64,000 bases of DNA, from assembly GCF_002088935.1 (NCBI RefSeq), contig NZ_NCSS01000006.1, positions 838,407 to 902,406 on the forward strand. Direction: 5' to 3'. Under the pieces are notes generated by a model. That model saw only the letters and a list, made by a program, of their open reading frames with translations, was not told where the DNA came from and ran no database searches. Positions 44,442 through 53,530 of this stretch are shown piece by piece; positions within the stretch are counted from its first letter, which is position 1, and every line of letters starts with the position of its first letter. This DNA comes from Henriciella litoralis. Its GTDB lineage: Bacteria > Pseudomonadota > Alphaproteobacteria > Caulobacterales > Hyphomonadaceae. Made by a program: the position numbers and the translations under genes.

Positions 44442-44935
44442 GCTGTTGCCTTCTTCTTCTGGCCACCGTCAGCCGCCGCCCAGGACCGCTCATCCATCTC
44501 ATGGAAAGCTTCCGGAGCGGCTGATTCTTCGTAAAGCGCGTGGACGAGGAGCTTGTCGCCCTCCACCTCAATCGTCACCGTGCCGGGTGTCAGCGTGATG
44601 GAATTGGCGAAGATGGTTTTGGCCAGGTCGCTCTCACAGCGGGTCTTCACTTTAACAAGCGCCGGATTGATATCCAGATTTGCGCCGACACATGCCTTGA
44701 TGACCGGCCAGTTCGCCTTGGCAATCTCGACAAGCAGCCAAGCCCAATAGCGGAAGATCTGGAATAACCGCAGGTATGGCGCGCCTTCGCGGTCTACCGT
44801 TTCCAGGCGGGCGGCGAGAATCACGACGATGACGACCGAAATCGCGCCCAGGGTCAGCATCATGCCCGTGTAGATGCCCGAAAGACCGAGCCAGAGTGCG
44901 ACCAGCACTACGATCAGCCCCAGAAAATATCCCAC
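44438..44935 (-). CDS. mrpE: Mrp-type antiporter subunit MrpE
   Basis: 165 residues. Two N-terminal helices (about 3-45), then a soluble MnhE domain: ACVGANLDINPALVKV, NSITLTPGTVTIEVEGDKLLVHAL with the family TPGT motif. GTG start with a GGAGCGGG region upstream. First gene of the ten-gene antiporter operon; the promoter should be in the 85 bases before it or further upstream through DUF2336. Confidence 0.9.
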   Translation of the reverse strand: MGYFLGLIVVLVALWLGLSGIYTGMMLTLGAISVVIVVILAARLETVDREGAPYLRLFQIFRYWAWLLVEIAKANWPVIKACVGANLDINPALVKVKTRCESDLAKTIFANSITLTPGTVTIEVEGDKLLVHALYEESAAPEAFHEMDERSWAAADGGQKKKATA

Positions 44936-45020
44936 GAGAGACCCGCTCCGCTATTGCTCCAAGAACACTCTGCGTCGCTGTTAATCGCTCAATTTCGATT
45001 TGGCCAGACCCTCTTCCAGT

Positions 45021-46244
45021 CTATCGACCGAAAACCAGTCGCGCTGTCCGCTGTGAAGCAGAAAAGCGCGTTTCATTGGACGCTTCTGTTGCATCTACTT
45101 CGCTAGTGTTGGGTTTACGCGGCGAGAAGGACGAGGAAAGTGACCAGTTCCAGTAGCGCAGCGTGGTCTGTGCCTTCGCCACTGCCAGCAACTCATAGGT
45201 CTCTTTCATGTACGCAAACTGAGGATGTGGTTCGCCATTCTCAAGCTCAAGCGGACGGCGCAAGGCCTGCCAGAGCATGGTCAGATAAGGACGTTTCAGG
45301 CCGGTTGCCTTGCACAGGACAGCCAGACCTTCCCCGCCCTGGTCACTCAGTATCTTGGCGATGGTGACGGGTTTGACGCCCGCCAGAAAACCGATTTCCT
45401 GTGCCAGCTCCGGGTCGAGGCCGCGCTCTGCCGCAACTTCAATGGCGTGCTCGAGGCTGTCATAGGGGCTTTTTTCTATGGCGGCCCGGTTTCTCTGACG
45501 CCGCTCAATCAGTTGGAGCGTCTTGCGAGCAACCTCATCGGCCCATTTCTCCTCAGCAGCCACCGCAAACACATCCGCGCAAAGATCGACAAGTTCGGTC
45601 CGGTCCGCAGCCTGACGCTGAAGGATCACACGCCGTGTTGCGCCACTCGACCACCAGAACATCGCCATCGCCTGGCTGGGAATGATTTCGAGCCGCTTGA
45701 TGAGAAGACCCGGTAGTCCCTCAATTTTCCGGGAGTGACGGACAAGCTTGTCCATGCCCGCTTCAGAGATGCTCGAACCGGGATTGAGAAGCAAAGCTTT
45801 CAACACCGATGGCTCCTCACGTTCACACAGGCGCTCTGATACACTTGGACCGACCCGCTTGCGCTTGGCGATCAGCAAGCGGTGGTCGGTCGTGGTGTTG
45901 TCGACAAACTCGATCAGGTCGCCAGCATCGAAGCCTTCATTGTCCTCCAGCACGTGCCGGGCGACCTGAAAATCATTCATGGCGAGGTAACGCATGAGCC
46001 GACGCGGCGCTTCCCGCGTGACCTGAAGGCGTCGCGCACAGAATTCGCGATCTTCAACCGACGCGTAAAACAGCATTTCCAGAAGGATATCGCCGCCCAT
46101 ACAACGATCTTGCGGCGCAACTGCGGTCGCGGGCAGCGCGACGAAATCGATCAGACGACGCAGCAGCATGCGACGCGCACGACCGTTCACAGGAAGCTTT
46201 TGTGCCTCGTCGATATTCTCAATAATATTGTTGAGTTCAGCCAT
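45021..46244 (-). CDS. DUF2336 domain protein
   Basis: A 407-residue soluble, all-helical protein of the alphaproteobacterial DUF2336 family. Typical segments: LLRRLIDFVALPATAV, REFCARRLQVTREAPRRLMRYLA, and FCxR-type repeats resembling HEAT units. The C-terminus is Ser/Thr-rich and low-complexity. Function unknown; relatives sit near cell-cycle or chemotaxis genes. Start at ATG 46244; a TTG 15 bases upstream is the alternative. Confidence 0.8.
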   Translation of the reverse strand: MAELNNIIENIDEAQKLPVNGRARRMLLRRLIDFVALPATAVAPQDRCMGGDILLEMLFYASVEDREFCARRLQVTREAPRRLMRYLAMNDFQVARHVLEDNEGFDAGDLIEFVDNTTTDHRLLIAKRKRVGPSVSERLCEREEPSVLKALLLNPGSSISEAGMDKLVRHSRKIEGLPGLLIKRLEIIPSQAMAMFWWSSGATRRVILQRQAADRTELVDLCADVFAVAAEEKWADEVARKTLQLIERRQRNRAAIEKSPYDSLEHAIEVAAERGLDPELAQEIGFLAGVKPVTIAKILSDQGGEGLAVLCKATGLKRPYLTMLWQALRRPLELENGEPHPQFAYMKETYELLAVAKAQTTLRYWNWSLSSSFSPRKPNTSEVDATEASNETRFSASQRTARLVFGR

Positions 46245-46311
46245 GACAGGTCCGGTCAAACGCTCGTCGGAATGCCTAAATGTCGCAGCTAGAAGTTAAC
46301 AGGCCGTGAGG

Positions 46312-46791
46312 TCAGATGCGGCGTCCATCCCGACGGCGCCTGGAACGCGGATGCATGTAGAAGAGCAGGATTGATAGCGCCAGCATCGAAACGCCCAGCG
46401 CGAAGTGGCGTCCATAATCGGTCGAGCGCTCATCCGGGGCCAGCGACGCGGGGAGTTCACGCCCCAACACGTCCGGCAGGAGATGCGCAATCAGCGCGCA
46501 AGTCAGCAGCACCATGGAGACTACGGCCGCAGGTCGGCGTGAGGCGGGCACAAGCAGGAACAGGCACAGGACCAGCTCGATCAGCGCAACGACAACGCGG
46601 CCGGTCGGCTCGAGCAACGCAATTCCAGTCTTCTCGGCCATGGTCTGGAAGGCAACATTCTCGCCTGGCCTGTCAAACAGCTGGACAAAGCCTTCCGGCG
46701 GATCTGGCAGAGGGTGTATGGTTACCTGCAAGTACAAAAAGATGAGCACCAAAGCGAGGATCCAGCTTGCAAGATAACGAAGTCCTCTCAT
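46312..46791 (-). CDS. DoxX-like four-helix membrane protein
   Basis: A 159-residue protein with four helices (about 8-24, 62-82, 88-108 and 128-146) and a periplasmic loop containing PLPDPPEGFVQLFDR. The layout resembles DoxX/DUF4267-type proteins, but the family is not certain. The basic tail RSRRRRDGRR faces the cytoplasm. AAGGAA Shine-Dalgarno about nine bases before the ATG. Role unknown. Confidence 0.6.
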   Translation of the reverse strand: MRGLRYLASWILALVLIFLYLQVTIHPLPDPPEGFVQLFDRPGENVAFQTMAEKTGIALLEPTGRVVVALIELVLCLFLLVPASRRPAAVVSMVLLTCALIAHLLPDVLGRELPASLAPDERSTDYGRHFALGVSMLALSILLFYMHPRSRRRRDGRRI

Positions 46792-46970
46792 ACGTGCGAA
46801 TTCCTTCCGGCGCTGGTGCGGATATCCAGACGATAGTCCCCCACCGTTTCATGTACAATGAGATTGTCGCGCGCAGGAACCGGCGCCAATCGCAGCGGTC
46901 TGACTAATTTTGCTTTTATACTGAAGCCTGGCCTATACAGTCGTCGGGTTTTGGAGGACCAGCAGTTCCG

Positions 46971-48407
46971 ATGAATGAAGAAGACCCATCGCTTGAAGAG
47001 CTGGAAGAGAACCGCACAGAGCAGGTGAAGTCACCGGTTAGCGGTCTCGACAGCGCGACCGGGGCTGGAGCCTCCCTCGAGCTGACCGCTCGTAACCTGT
47101 TCAACCGTCGAACGCACCGGCGGGTAAAGTCCGAACTTCCAGCTTATCTGATGATCCAGTGCAGCTGGTTCACGGCCTTCGGCCTGCAGATGGTCCTCTT
47201 CCCCTACCTCATCACAAACAGGTTGGGGCTTGGCGGGACGGAGCTGGGCCTTGCGAATATGGCGCTCTCTGCGCCGTCGGTCATTTTTCTCCTGCTTGGC
47301 GGCGTCATTGCGGAACGGGCCTCCGGCAAATCGCTTCTGTTTATCCTGCATCTGATGGCGGCCGTGCCGGCGGCGGGGCTCGCGATTGTCCTGACGACGG
47401 GCAATCTGATGTACTGGTATATGATCCTTTATGGCGCGGCGATGGGCACGGTTGGCGCGTTCATGATGCCTGCGCGCGATTCGATCATCAATGAAGTCGT
47501 CGAACGGCGGGCCCGCGTCGGCTCTGGCGTAACGCTACAACAAGGCGTTGCCTTCGCCACAATCGCCCAGTTTGCCGCGCAGATCGCCGGCCTGATCGCC
47601 GGCGGATATGCCGACAAGATGACGACAATGCCAACCTGGCTGGGCGGCTTTTCCGTCGGCCCGATTCCGAGTTGGGAACTGTTGGCGTTTCAGTCGATCA
47701 TTGTCGCGCTCGGCGCGGGCTTTGCGCTGTTCCTGGCCAGGGGTCGTCGGGTCAAGACGGGGCGCTCTGGCGTGGGGGCCGCGTTCGGCGACATTCGCGA
47801 GGGGTTCCACGTCGTGTTTAATGACGGCAAGCTCTGGGGCATGACGGTGCTGATGTTCGGCGTTGGTATTTTCGTCATCGGATCGTTTCTTGTCGTTCTG
47901 CCGATCATCAACCGCGATATCTATGGGCTGTCCTCGGATGGCATCCGGGACATGTTCGTGACGTTCTGGCTCGGCGCGTTCGTCTCGTCGGTCACCCTGT
48001 CTGTTTTCCGCAATATCAAGCGACAGGGCCGCCTGCTTCTGGTCGCGCAGCTTCTTGGCTCACTCGCCATCCTGATCATGCTGGCGAAGCCGCCCCATTA
48101 TGTGTTCCTGATGATCGTGTTCGCCTGGGGTCTGGCGGGCGGTGTGTCCATCGCGATGAGCCGTTCGATTGTGCAGGATGCGGCGCCGAAGAACCAGCTT
48201 GCCCGCGTCCTCTCGATCTATCAGCTCGGCTTCATGGCGGGCGCCCCGTTTGGGGCCGCGCTCATGGGCTGGATCATCGACTTTTTCCCGGAGCAGCCGC
48301 AGCGTGTCGCCGTGGTGCCCGCGCTCGGCATGACGGTGCTCATCATTTACATGATGCTGCGCACGCCGATCTGGAACATGAAGAATGTGGTCCCCAGCAA
48401 GGCCTAG
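46971..48407 (+). CDS. MFS transporter
   Basis: 478 residues: an acidic cytoplasmic N-terminus of about 55 residues, then 12 membrane helices. The MFS loop 2-3 motif appears as GGVIAERASGKSLL and a repeated form GWIIDFFPEQ in the second half. It belongs to the drug/enterobactin-exporter-like MFS_3 group (helix 5 motif MPARDSIINEVVERRARVGSG). Substrate unknown. GGAGGACC Shine-Dalgarno about ten bases upstream. Confidence 0.85.
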   Translation: MNEEDPSLEELEENRTEQVKSPVSGLDSATGAGASLELTARNLFNRRTHRRVKSELPAYLMIQCSWFTAFGLQMVLFPYLITNRLGLGGTELGLANMALSAPSVIFLLLGGVIAERASGKSLLFILHLMAAVPAAGLAIVLTTGNLMYWYMILYGAAMGTVGAFMMPARDSIINEVVERRARVGSGVTLQQGVAFATIAQFAAQIAGLIAGGYADKMTTMPTWLGGFSVGPIPSWELLAFQSIIVALGAGFALFLARGRRVKTGRSGVGAAFGDIREGFHVVFNDGKLWGMTVLMFGVGIFVIGSFLVVLPIINRDIYGLSSDGIRDMFVTFWLGAFVSSVTLSVFRNIKRQGRLLLVAQLLGSLAILIMLAKPPHYVFLMIVFAWGLAGGVSIAMSRSIVQDAAPKNQLARVLSIYQLGFMAGAPFGAALMGWIIDFFPEQPQRVAVVPALGMTVLIIYMMLRTPIWNMKNVVPSKA

Positions 48408-48443
48408 GGACGCGCAGGCAAGCCCGCACGCCCCCATGGATTG

Positions 48444-49958
48444 CTAGCGAATGGTAAGCGGCTGGCTCGTCACGACGACCCGGCCTTCATTCCCGCCTTC
48501 GAGGATATAGCGAAGCTCGTAATTGCCAGGCTCAGACGGAGCGGTGATTTCGAGAACGTCGCCGTCGGCCGTATAGGCATAGGCCAGCTCTCCATATGTC
48601 TCCTCATAACCAGCCGGAACGACATCGACATAGTCGCCTGGCGAGCCGGGGCCTTCCCACTCCACGGTAAAGGTCTCACCGGCCGCTACGCTCGACGATG
48701 CCTGCAGCACCGCCTCAGCGTCGGTGACGTCAATTGTTGTCTTGTACTGGACAACGCGCCCTTCCGGCCCCTCCATGACGTAGCGGATCTGATATTCGCC
48801 GGGGGTGACCGGCATCCACAGCGTCGATGGGCTGGCATCGGTTGTGTAGAAATAGTTGATTTCGGAATTGGTGCGAGTCGCACCCGCCTCGATCACGTCG
48901 ACATAATCACCCTCACCGGCTGGACCGGCCCAGACAACGATGATGCCCTCACCCGCTTTCGCGGTTGCGGGGGCCGAGACGAAGGTCGCAAGTTCGGTAA
49001 CTGTGAGCGGGCGCGAGGCGGCGACGAGCCGGTCGCTGACGCTCTCACCTTCAGAAACATAGCGGACATTATAGCTACCGGGGCGCGCAGGCGCGCGGAT
49101 GGTGAGCGGTGAGCCTTCGCTGACATATGTGTAAGAGGCTTCAGCGGTCGTCCGGTTTGTGCCGGTCTCCATAACGTCGATATAGTCCTTCGGACCCGGC
49201 GCGTCGGTGTTGGACCAGGTCACCTCGAAACTCGTACCCATTGCCACTTCATCGGGCGCTTCAAGGGTCACCGGCGGGGCATCGCGTTCAACCGGTGAGT
49301 CGAGGGCAATGTCTTCAGGTTGCAATACCGTCTGGTCGAGGGCCTTACCCAAGTCTTCGGCATTCGACGCATCAAAATAGCGCCCGCCCGTTTCAGCCGC
49401 GAGACAGGAGACCTGGCGGCCTTCATCCTTGGTCAGGCCGAAGCCGATCACATGCGTGGTAAAATCGACACCCGAGGCTTCCAGTTCGCGTCCGAGCGCG
49501 CATGGGTCGGCGTTGCAGGTCTCAAGGCCATCGGTCAGCAAGACGATGGTCGCCTTGCGTTCCTTGATCCGCATGACTTCAGCGGCCTTGCGAACGGCGT
49601 CGGTAAGCGGCGTCATGCCTTTCGGATTAAGCGAGCTCGCCGAGGAGACCACCTCCCCGACCGTGCCGATCGCCGGTTCGACCAGCGTTTCGATATCGCT
49701 GCAATCGCCCTTGCGCCGGTGGCCATAGGCGATCAGGCCCAGCTCGGTATCGGGCGAGAAGTCTTCCAGCGTGGAGGAGAGCGTCGAGCGGGCAATCTCA
49801 ATCTTGGTCAGACCGTCGACCTGCCCCCACATGGAGCCCGACGCATCCAGGACGACCATTACGGCGCCCGGATCTTCTGAAGTTGCATCCTGCGCGGTCG
49901 CGTTTGACGCAAGCGCAATGGCGCTGGCAGCTGCCAGCATCAGTGTTTTCGATGTCAT
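48444..49958 (-). CDS. exported VWA-domain protein with three beta-sandwich repeats
   Basis: 504 residues. A signal peptide ends near NATAQD. A von Willebrand A domain (residues 30-215) has an intact MIDAS: DASGSMWG, a Thr in GMTPLTDA and Asp in LLTDGLET; cysteines in GDCSD and ETCNADPC can pair. Then come three repeats of about 95 residues (starting near 232, 326 and 415), each with a G-x-Y-[VI]-D-V core and a PG-x-Y-x-[VLI]-RY end. This suggests a surface-exposed or periplasmic binding protein. AGGAAA Shine-Dalgarno. Confidence 0.85.
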   Translation of the reverse strand: MTSKTLMLAAASAIALASNATAQDATSEDPGAVMVVLDASGSMWGQVDGLTKIEIARSTLSSTLEDFSPDTELGLIAYGHRRKGDCSDIETLVEPAIGTVGEVVSSASSLNPKGMTPLTDAVRKAAEVMRIKERKATIVLLTDGLETCNADPCALGRELEASGVDFTTHVIGFGLTKDEGRQVSCLAAETGGRYFDASNAEDLGKALDQTVLQPEDIALDSPVERDAPPVTLEAPDEVAMGTSFEVTWSNTDAPGPKDYIDVMETGTNRTTAEASYTYVSEGSPLTIRAPARPGSYNVRYVSEGESVSDRLVAASRPLTVTELATFVSAPATAKAGEGIIVVWAGPAGEGDYVDVIEAGATRTNSEINYFYTTDASPSTLWMPVTPGEYQIRYVMEGPEGRVVQYKTTIDVTDAEAVLQASSSVAAGETFTVEWEGPGSPGDYVDVVPAGYEETYGELAYAYTADGDVLEITAPSEPGNYELRYILEGGNEGRVVVTSQPLTIR

Positions 49959-50082
49959 GGATTGAATTTCCTACCCAGTTATTTGTCCCGGTTTTATTTT
50001 TCCCGGCAATGGCAAAAGTGGCAAGCCAAAAACGAACTGGTCAGGAAACACCCCCGCGAAATGAGCCGGAGCTGGATAGCTG

Positions 50083-50107
50083 GCGGGCGACCCGATGAGC
50101 CGCCCGC
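50083..50107 (-). terminator. possible terminator hairpin after the crotonase gene
   Basis: Seven-bp GC stem (50083-50089 with 50101-50107) with an 11-base loop, about 15 bases after the crotonase stop on the minus strand. No T-run follows, so intrinsic termination is doubtful. Confidence 0.3.
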
Positions 50108-50120
50108 TGCGAAATTGGCG

Positions 50121-51035
50121 TCAGCTGCCCTTCTTGGAAATCCACTTGAAGTCCTTCTCATCCCACCATGGGAAGAAGGTCGGCATGCCCTCGGAGACTT
50201 TGACCGTGTATTCGGCAGGACGCTTCTCGAGGAAGCTCATCACGCCTTCTTTTGCATCCGGTGACTGGCCGCGCTCATAGATGGCGGCAGAGTCCACGAT
50301 GTGCGCGTCCATCGGGCTGGAAGCGCCGAGCATCCGCCACATCATCTGACGGGTGAGCGCGTTGGACACAGGCGCTGTGTTGTCAGCGATTTCACGCGCG
50401 AGCTCATTGGCGCGCTTCATCAGGTCCGCCTGCGGCACAACTTCAGAAACGAGACCGCCAGCGAGCGCTTCGGATGCCGGGAAGACGCGGCCTGTATAGC
50501 ACCATTCCAGCGCCTGGGAGATACCGACGAGACGCGGGAGGAACCAGCTTGAGGCCGCTTCCGGATTAATGCCGCGGCGATTGAAGACGAAGCCGAAGCG
50601 GGCATTGTCCGACGCGATGCGGATATCCATTGGCAGCTGCATCGTCACACCAATACCGACAGCCGCGCCATTGATCGCGCCGATGACCGGCTTCAGGCTT
50701 TCGAAGATACGAAGGGTCACGCGGCCACCGCCGTCCCGCTGTACGTCGACGCGCTCGGTGCGGCCAGCTTCGCCGGAGGATGAACGGGCATCGTAGTCGA
50801 ATGTCTTGGCACCTTCGGAAAGGTCAGCGCCGGCGCAGAAGGCGCGTTCGCCGTCACCAGTGACGATCACGACTTTCACGTCATCATCGGCATCGGTCAT
50901 GTCGAAAGCAGAGATCAGCTCCTGCATCATCTTGCCGGTGAAGGCGTTCATCTTTTCCGGACGGTAGAGCGTGATCGTTGCGACGCTGTTCTCCACGTCG
51001 AGCTTGATCTGTTCGAAATTACCTTTTGAAGCCAT
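50121..51035 (-). CDS. enoyl-CoA hydratase/isomerase family (crotonase) protein
   Basis: A 304-residue crotonase-fold enzyme, somewhat longer than the usual 260. CoA-binding and oxyanion loops are visible: RAFCAGADLSEGAKTF and PVIGAINGAAVGIGVTMQLPMDIR, followed by FGFVFNRRGINPEAASSWFL, where Glu lies near the usual catalytic position. The C-terminus (SFLEKRPAEYTVKVSE, FFPWWDEKD) is extended. Probably fatty-acid beta-oxidation or a related CoA reaction. GGGAG Shine-Dalgarno. Confidence 0.88.
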   Translation of the reverse strand: MASKGNFEQIKLDVENSVATITLYRPEKMNAFTGKMMQELISAFDMTDADDDVKVVIVTGDGERAFCAGADLSEGAKTFDYDARSSSGEAGRTERVDVQRDGGGRVTLRIFESLKPVIGAINGAAVGIGVTMQLPMDIRIASDNARFGFVFNRRGINPEAASSWFLPRLVGISQALEWCYTGRVFPASEALAGGLVSEVVPQADLMKRANELAREIADNTAPVSNALTRQMMWRMLGASSPMDAHIVDSAAIYERGQSPDAKEGVMSFLEKRPAEYTVKVSEGMPTFFPWWDEKDFKWISKKGS

Positions 51036-51173
51036 CTGGCGGTCTCCCTTTCATTGATTCCGCCTCAGAGAAGGGCACTGACGTAAGGGTCGTCAAGCAT
51101 TCTTCCGTTGCACTTGACCACAGCTGCTAAAGCGCGGGACATATCACCTGCCCCCAATTGACAGGATGACACC

Positions 51174-52475
51174 ATGAAGCTGCACACCTCGCTCATCGCC
51201 GCGCTTGCAATCACAACCATTTCGCCTGTGACCGCGGCGGCGCAGTCGGTCTATCTGACGGCTGGCAAGCTGATCGATCCGGTATCCGGGCAGACGGTGA
51301 GCGATCCTGCCATGGTCATCGAAGATGGCGTCGTGACAGAGCGCGGAACGGCGAGCAGCCTGAGCGCTCCGGACGGCGCGACGACCATCGATCTTGGTGA
51401 TGCGACGCTGATGCCCGGCTTCATCGACATGCACACGCACCTCACCGGTGATCCGACGACGGGCGGCTATGCCTCGCTCGCCATCTCCGATGAGCGTGCG
51501 GCCATCACTGGCGTCAAGAATGCGCGGCTGACGCTGCTCGCGGGTTTCACCACGGTGCGCAATGTCGGCGCCGACAGCTATGGTGATGTCGCGCTGCGCG
51601 ATGCGATTAATGACGGCGAGGTGCCGGGCCCGCGCATGTTTGTATCTGGACTTCCGGTTGGCATTACGGGTGGGCATTGCTCCGATAATAATCTGCTGCC
51701 TGATGAGTACGAAAGTTTTGGCGAGAACGTCGCGGCCGGGCCGTGGGAGATGCGGGACCGGGTTCGCAAGAACATCAAATACGGTGTCGACCTGATCAAG
51801 ACGTGCTCGACGGGCGGCGTCTTCTCCAAGGGCACGACGCTGGGCGCGCAGCAGGGCACGATTGAGGAACTGACGGCCATCGTCGAGGAAGCCCATGCGC
51901 GCGGCCTCAAGGTTGCCTCTCACGCCCATGGCACCCAGGGCATCAAGAACGCGCTCATCGCCGGGGTCGATACGGTCGAGCATGCGAGCATTCTGGACGA
52001 TGAAGCCATTCAGATGGCGAAGGATCGCGGCACGTATTTCTCCATGGATATCTACAACACTGAATACACGCTGGCCGAAGGCGAGAAGAATGGGGTGCTA
52101 CCGGAGTCGATGGACAAGGAGCGCCAGATTTCCCAGCTGCAGCGCGACAGTTTTCGCAAGGCGACGAATGCCGGCGTGAAGATGGTCTTCGGCTCTGACT
52201 CTGGGGTTTACCCGCACGGCGACAATGGCAACCAGTTCTCCCGGATGGTGACGTATGGGATGACGCCGATGCAGGCCCTGCAGGCGGCGACCTCCTCGGC
52301 GGCCGAAGCGCTCGGCAAGACCGGGCAGCTTGGCTGCGCCGATGTCGGCTGCGCGGCGGACTTCGTTGCGGTGAGCGGTGACCCGATTGAGGACATGCAG
52401 ATCCTTGCAGATGTCGACTTTGTGATGAAGGGCGGCGAGGTCTATAAGCAAGACGGAAAACCCCTCGCCAAATAG
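51174..52475 (+). CDS. exported metal-dependent amidohydrolase
   Basis: 433 residues with a signal peptide ending at TAAAQS. A TIM-barrel amidohydrolase: H-x-H in GFIDMHTHLTGD, the Lys in DLIKTCSTGG, His residues in KVASHAHG and VEHASI, and the Asp in VFGSDSGVYPHG. The C-terminal DFVAVSGDPIEDM ending is typical of the imidazolonepropionase/Xaa-Pro-dipeptidase-like group. Probably a periplasmic peptidase or amidase; substrate not defined. Followed after 17 bases by a sterol-desaturase-family gene. Confidence 0.88.
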   Translation: MKLHTSLIAALAITTISPVTAAAQSVYLTAGKLIDPVSGQTVSDPAMVIEDGVVTERGTASSLSAPDGATTIDLGDATLMPGFIDMHTHLTGDPTTGGYASLAISDERAAITGVKNARLTLLAGFTTVRNVGADSYGDVALRDAINDGEVPGPRMFVSGLPVGITGGHCSDNNLLPDEYESFGENVAAGPWEMRDRVRKNIKYGVDLIKTCSTGGVFSKGTTLGAQQGTIEELTAIVEEAHARGLKVASHAHGTQGIKNALIAGVDTVEHASILDDEAIQMAKDRGTYFSMDIYNTEYTLAEGEKNGVLPESMDKERQISQLQRDSFRKATNAGVKMVFGSDSGVYPHGDNGNQFSRMVTYGMTPMQALQAATSSAAEALGKTGQLGCADVGCAADFVAVSGDPIEDMQILADVDFVMKGGEVYKQDGKPLAK

Positions 52476-52492
52476 GTTGGACCCGTCTGCAC

Positions 52493-53419
52493 ATGCCTGA
52501 GTTCCCGTCGCCAACAACGCTTGCCGCGCCGGCCTTTGTGCTGGCCGTCATCTGGGAATGGTGGGCTGTTCACACGGGCCGCGCGGGCGGAAAGTATGAA
52601 ACGCGCGATGCGATCACCTCGATGGCGATGGGGATCGGCAATCTGGTGGTCAACACGCTAACCGGCGCGATTGCGCTCTGGATGATGATGCTGGCCTGGC
52701 CTTTCCGCATTGCGGAGATACCTGTGACCTGGTGGAGCCTTATCCTCCTCTTCGTACTCTATGATCTGATCTACTACTGGAAGCATCGTTTTGCTCACCG
52801 GATCAGATGGTTCTGGATGGAGCATGTGACGCACCATTCCTCGCGCCATTACAATCTGACGACGGCGCTGCGCCAGCCATGGTTCGGGCCGTTCACGGGC
52901 TATATCTGGATCGGGCTGCCGCTGGTTCTGATCGGCTTCCATCCGCTTTACATCTTCTTTGCTGGTGGGCTGAACCTCCTCTATCAATTCTGGATCCATA
53001 CGGAGACCATTGGCCGGATGCCGGGCTGGTTTGAGGCTGTGATGAACACGCCTTCGCATCACCGCGTCCATCACGGCATCAACCCGCGTTATCTCGACAC
53101 CAATTATGCTGGCGTTTTCATCGTGTGGGACAAAATGTTCGGCACCTTCGTCCCCGAGCTTGAGAGCGACCCGCCCGTCTATGGCATCGTCAAACAGCTT
53201 GAGACCCACAATCCGCTGGTCGTCGCCTTTCATGAGGCTGGCGGCCTCGCCCGTGACTGCTGGCGCGACGGCCTTCGGCCCGACCGCTGGGTCCGTCGCT
53301 TCATTAACGGCCCCGGCTGGCAGCCCAATGGTGAGCACACTCGCTCAGATGAGCTGAAGGCCGCCTATATCGCCGAACACCCCGATCAGGCCGGAACGCC
53401 GGGTCTGCCGAAAGTCTGA
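52493..53419 (+). CDS. sterol desaturase/fatty acid hydroxylase family protein
   Basis: A 308-residue di-iron membrane oxygenase. Histidine boxes: KHRFAHR near 102, HVTHHSSRH near 116 and HHRVHHG near 183, with four to five surrounding helices. Fatty acid hydroxylase superfamily; the bacterial substrates include sterols, hopanoids, carotenoids and lipids. Spacing to the amidohydrolase suggests one transcript. A close paralogue follows after 111 bases. Confidence 0.88.
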   Translation: MPEFPSPTTLAAPAFVLAVIWEWWAVHTGRAGGKYETRDAITSMAMGIGNLVVNTLTGAIALWMMMLAWPFRIAEIPVTWWSLILLFVLYDLIYYWKHRFAHRIRWFWMEHVTHHSSRHYNLTTALRQPWFGPFTGYIWIGLPLVLIGFHPLYIFFAGGLNLLYQFWIHTETIGRMPGWFEAVMNTPSHHRVHHGINPRYLDTNYAGVFIVWDKMFGTFVPELESDPPVYGIVKQLETHNPLVVAFHEAGGLARDCWRDGLRPDRWVRRFINGPGWQPNGEHTRSDELKAAYIAEHPDQAGTPGLPKV

Positions 53420-53530
53420 CCCCTTTTCAACAGACGATCGGTCGCACGGTGGAACCTTTGCACCCTCGGTCGCTTCACTCCAATGTGATCACTTCCTGAG
53501 CTCTTCCGAGCACAATGCAAGACGTGTCCT

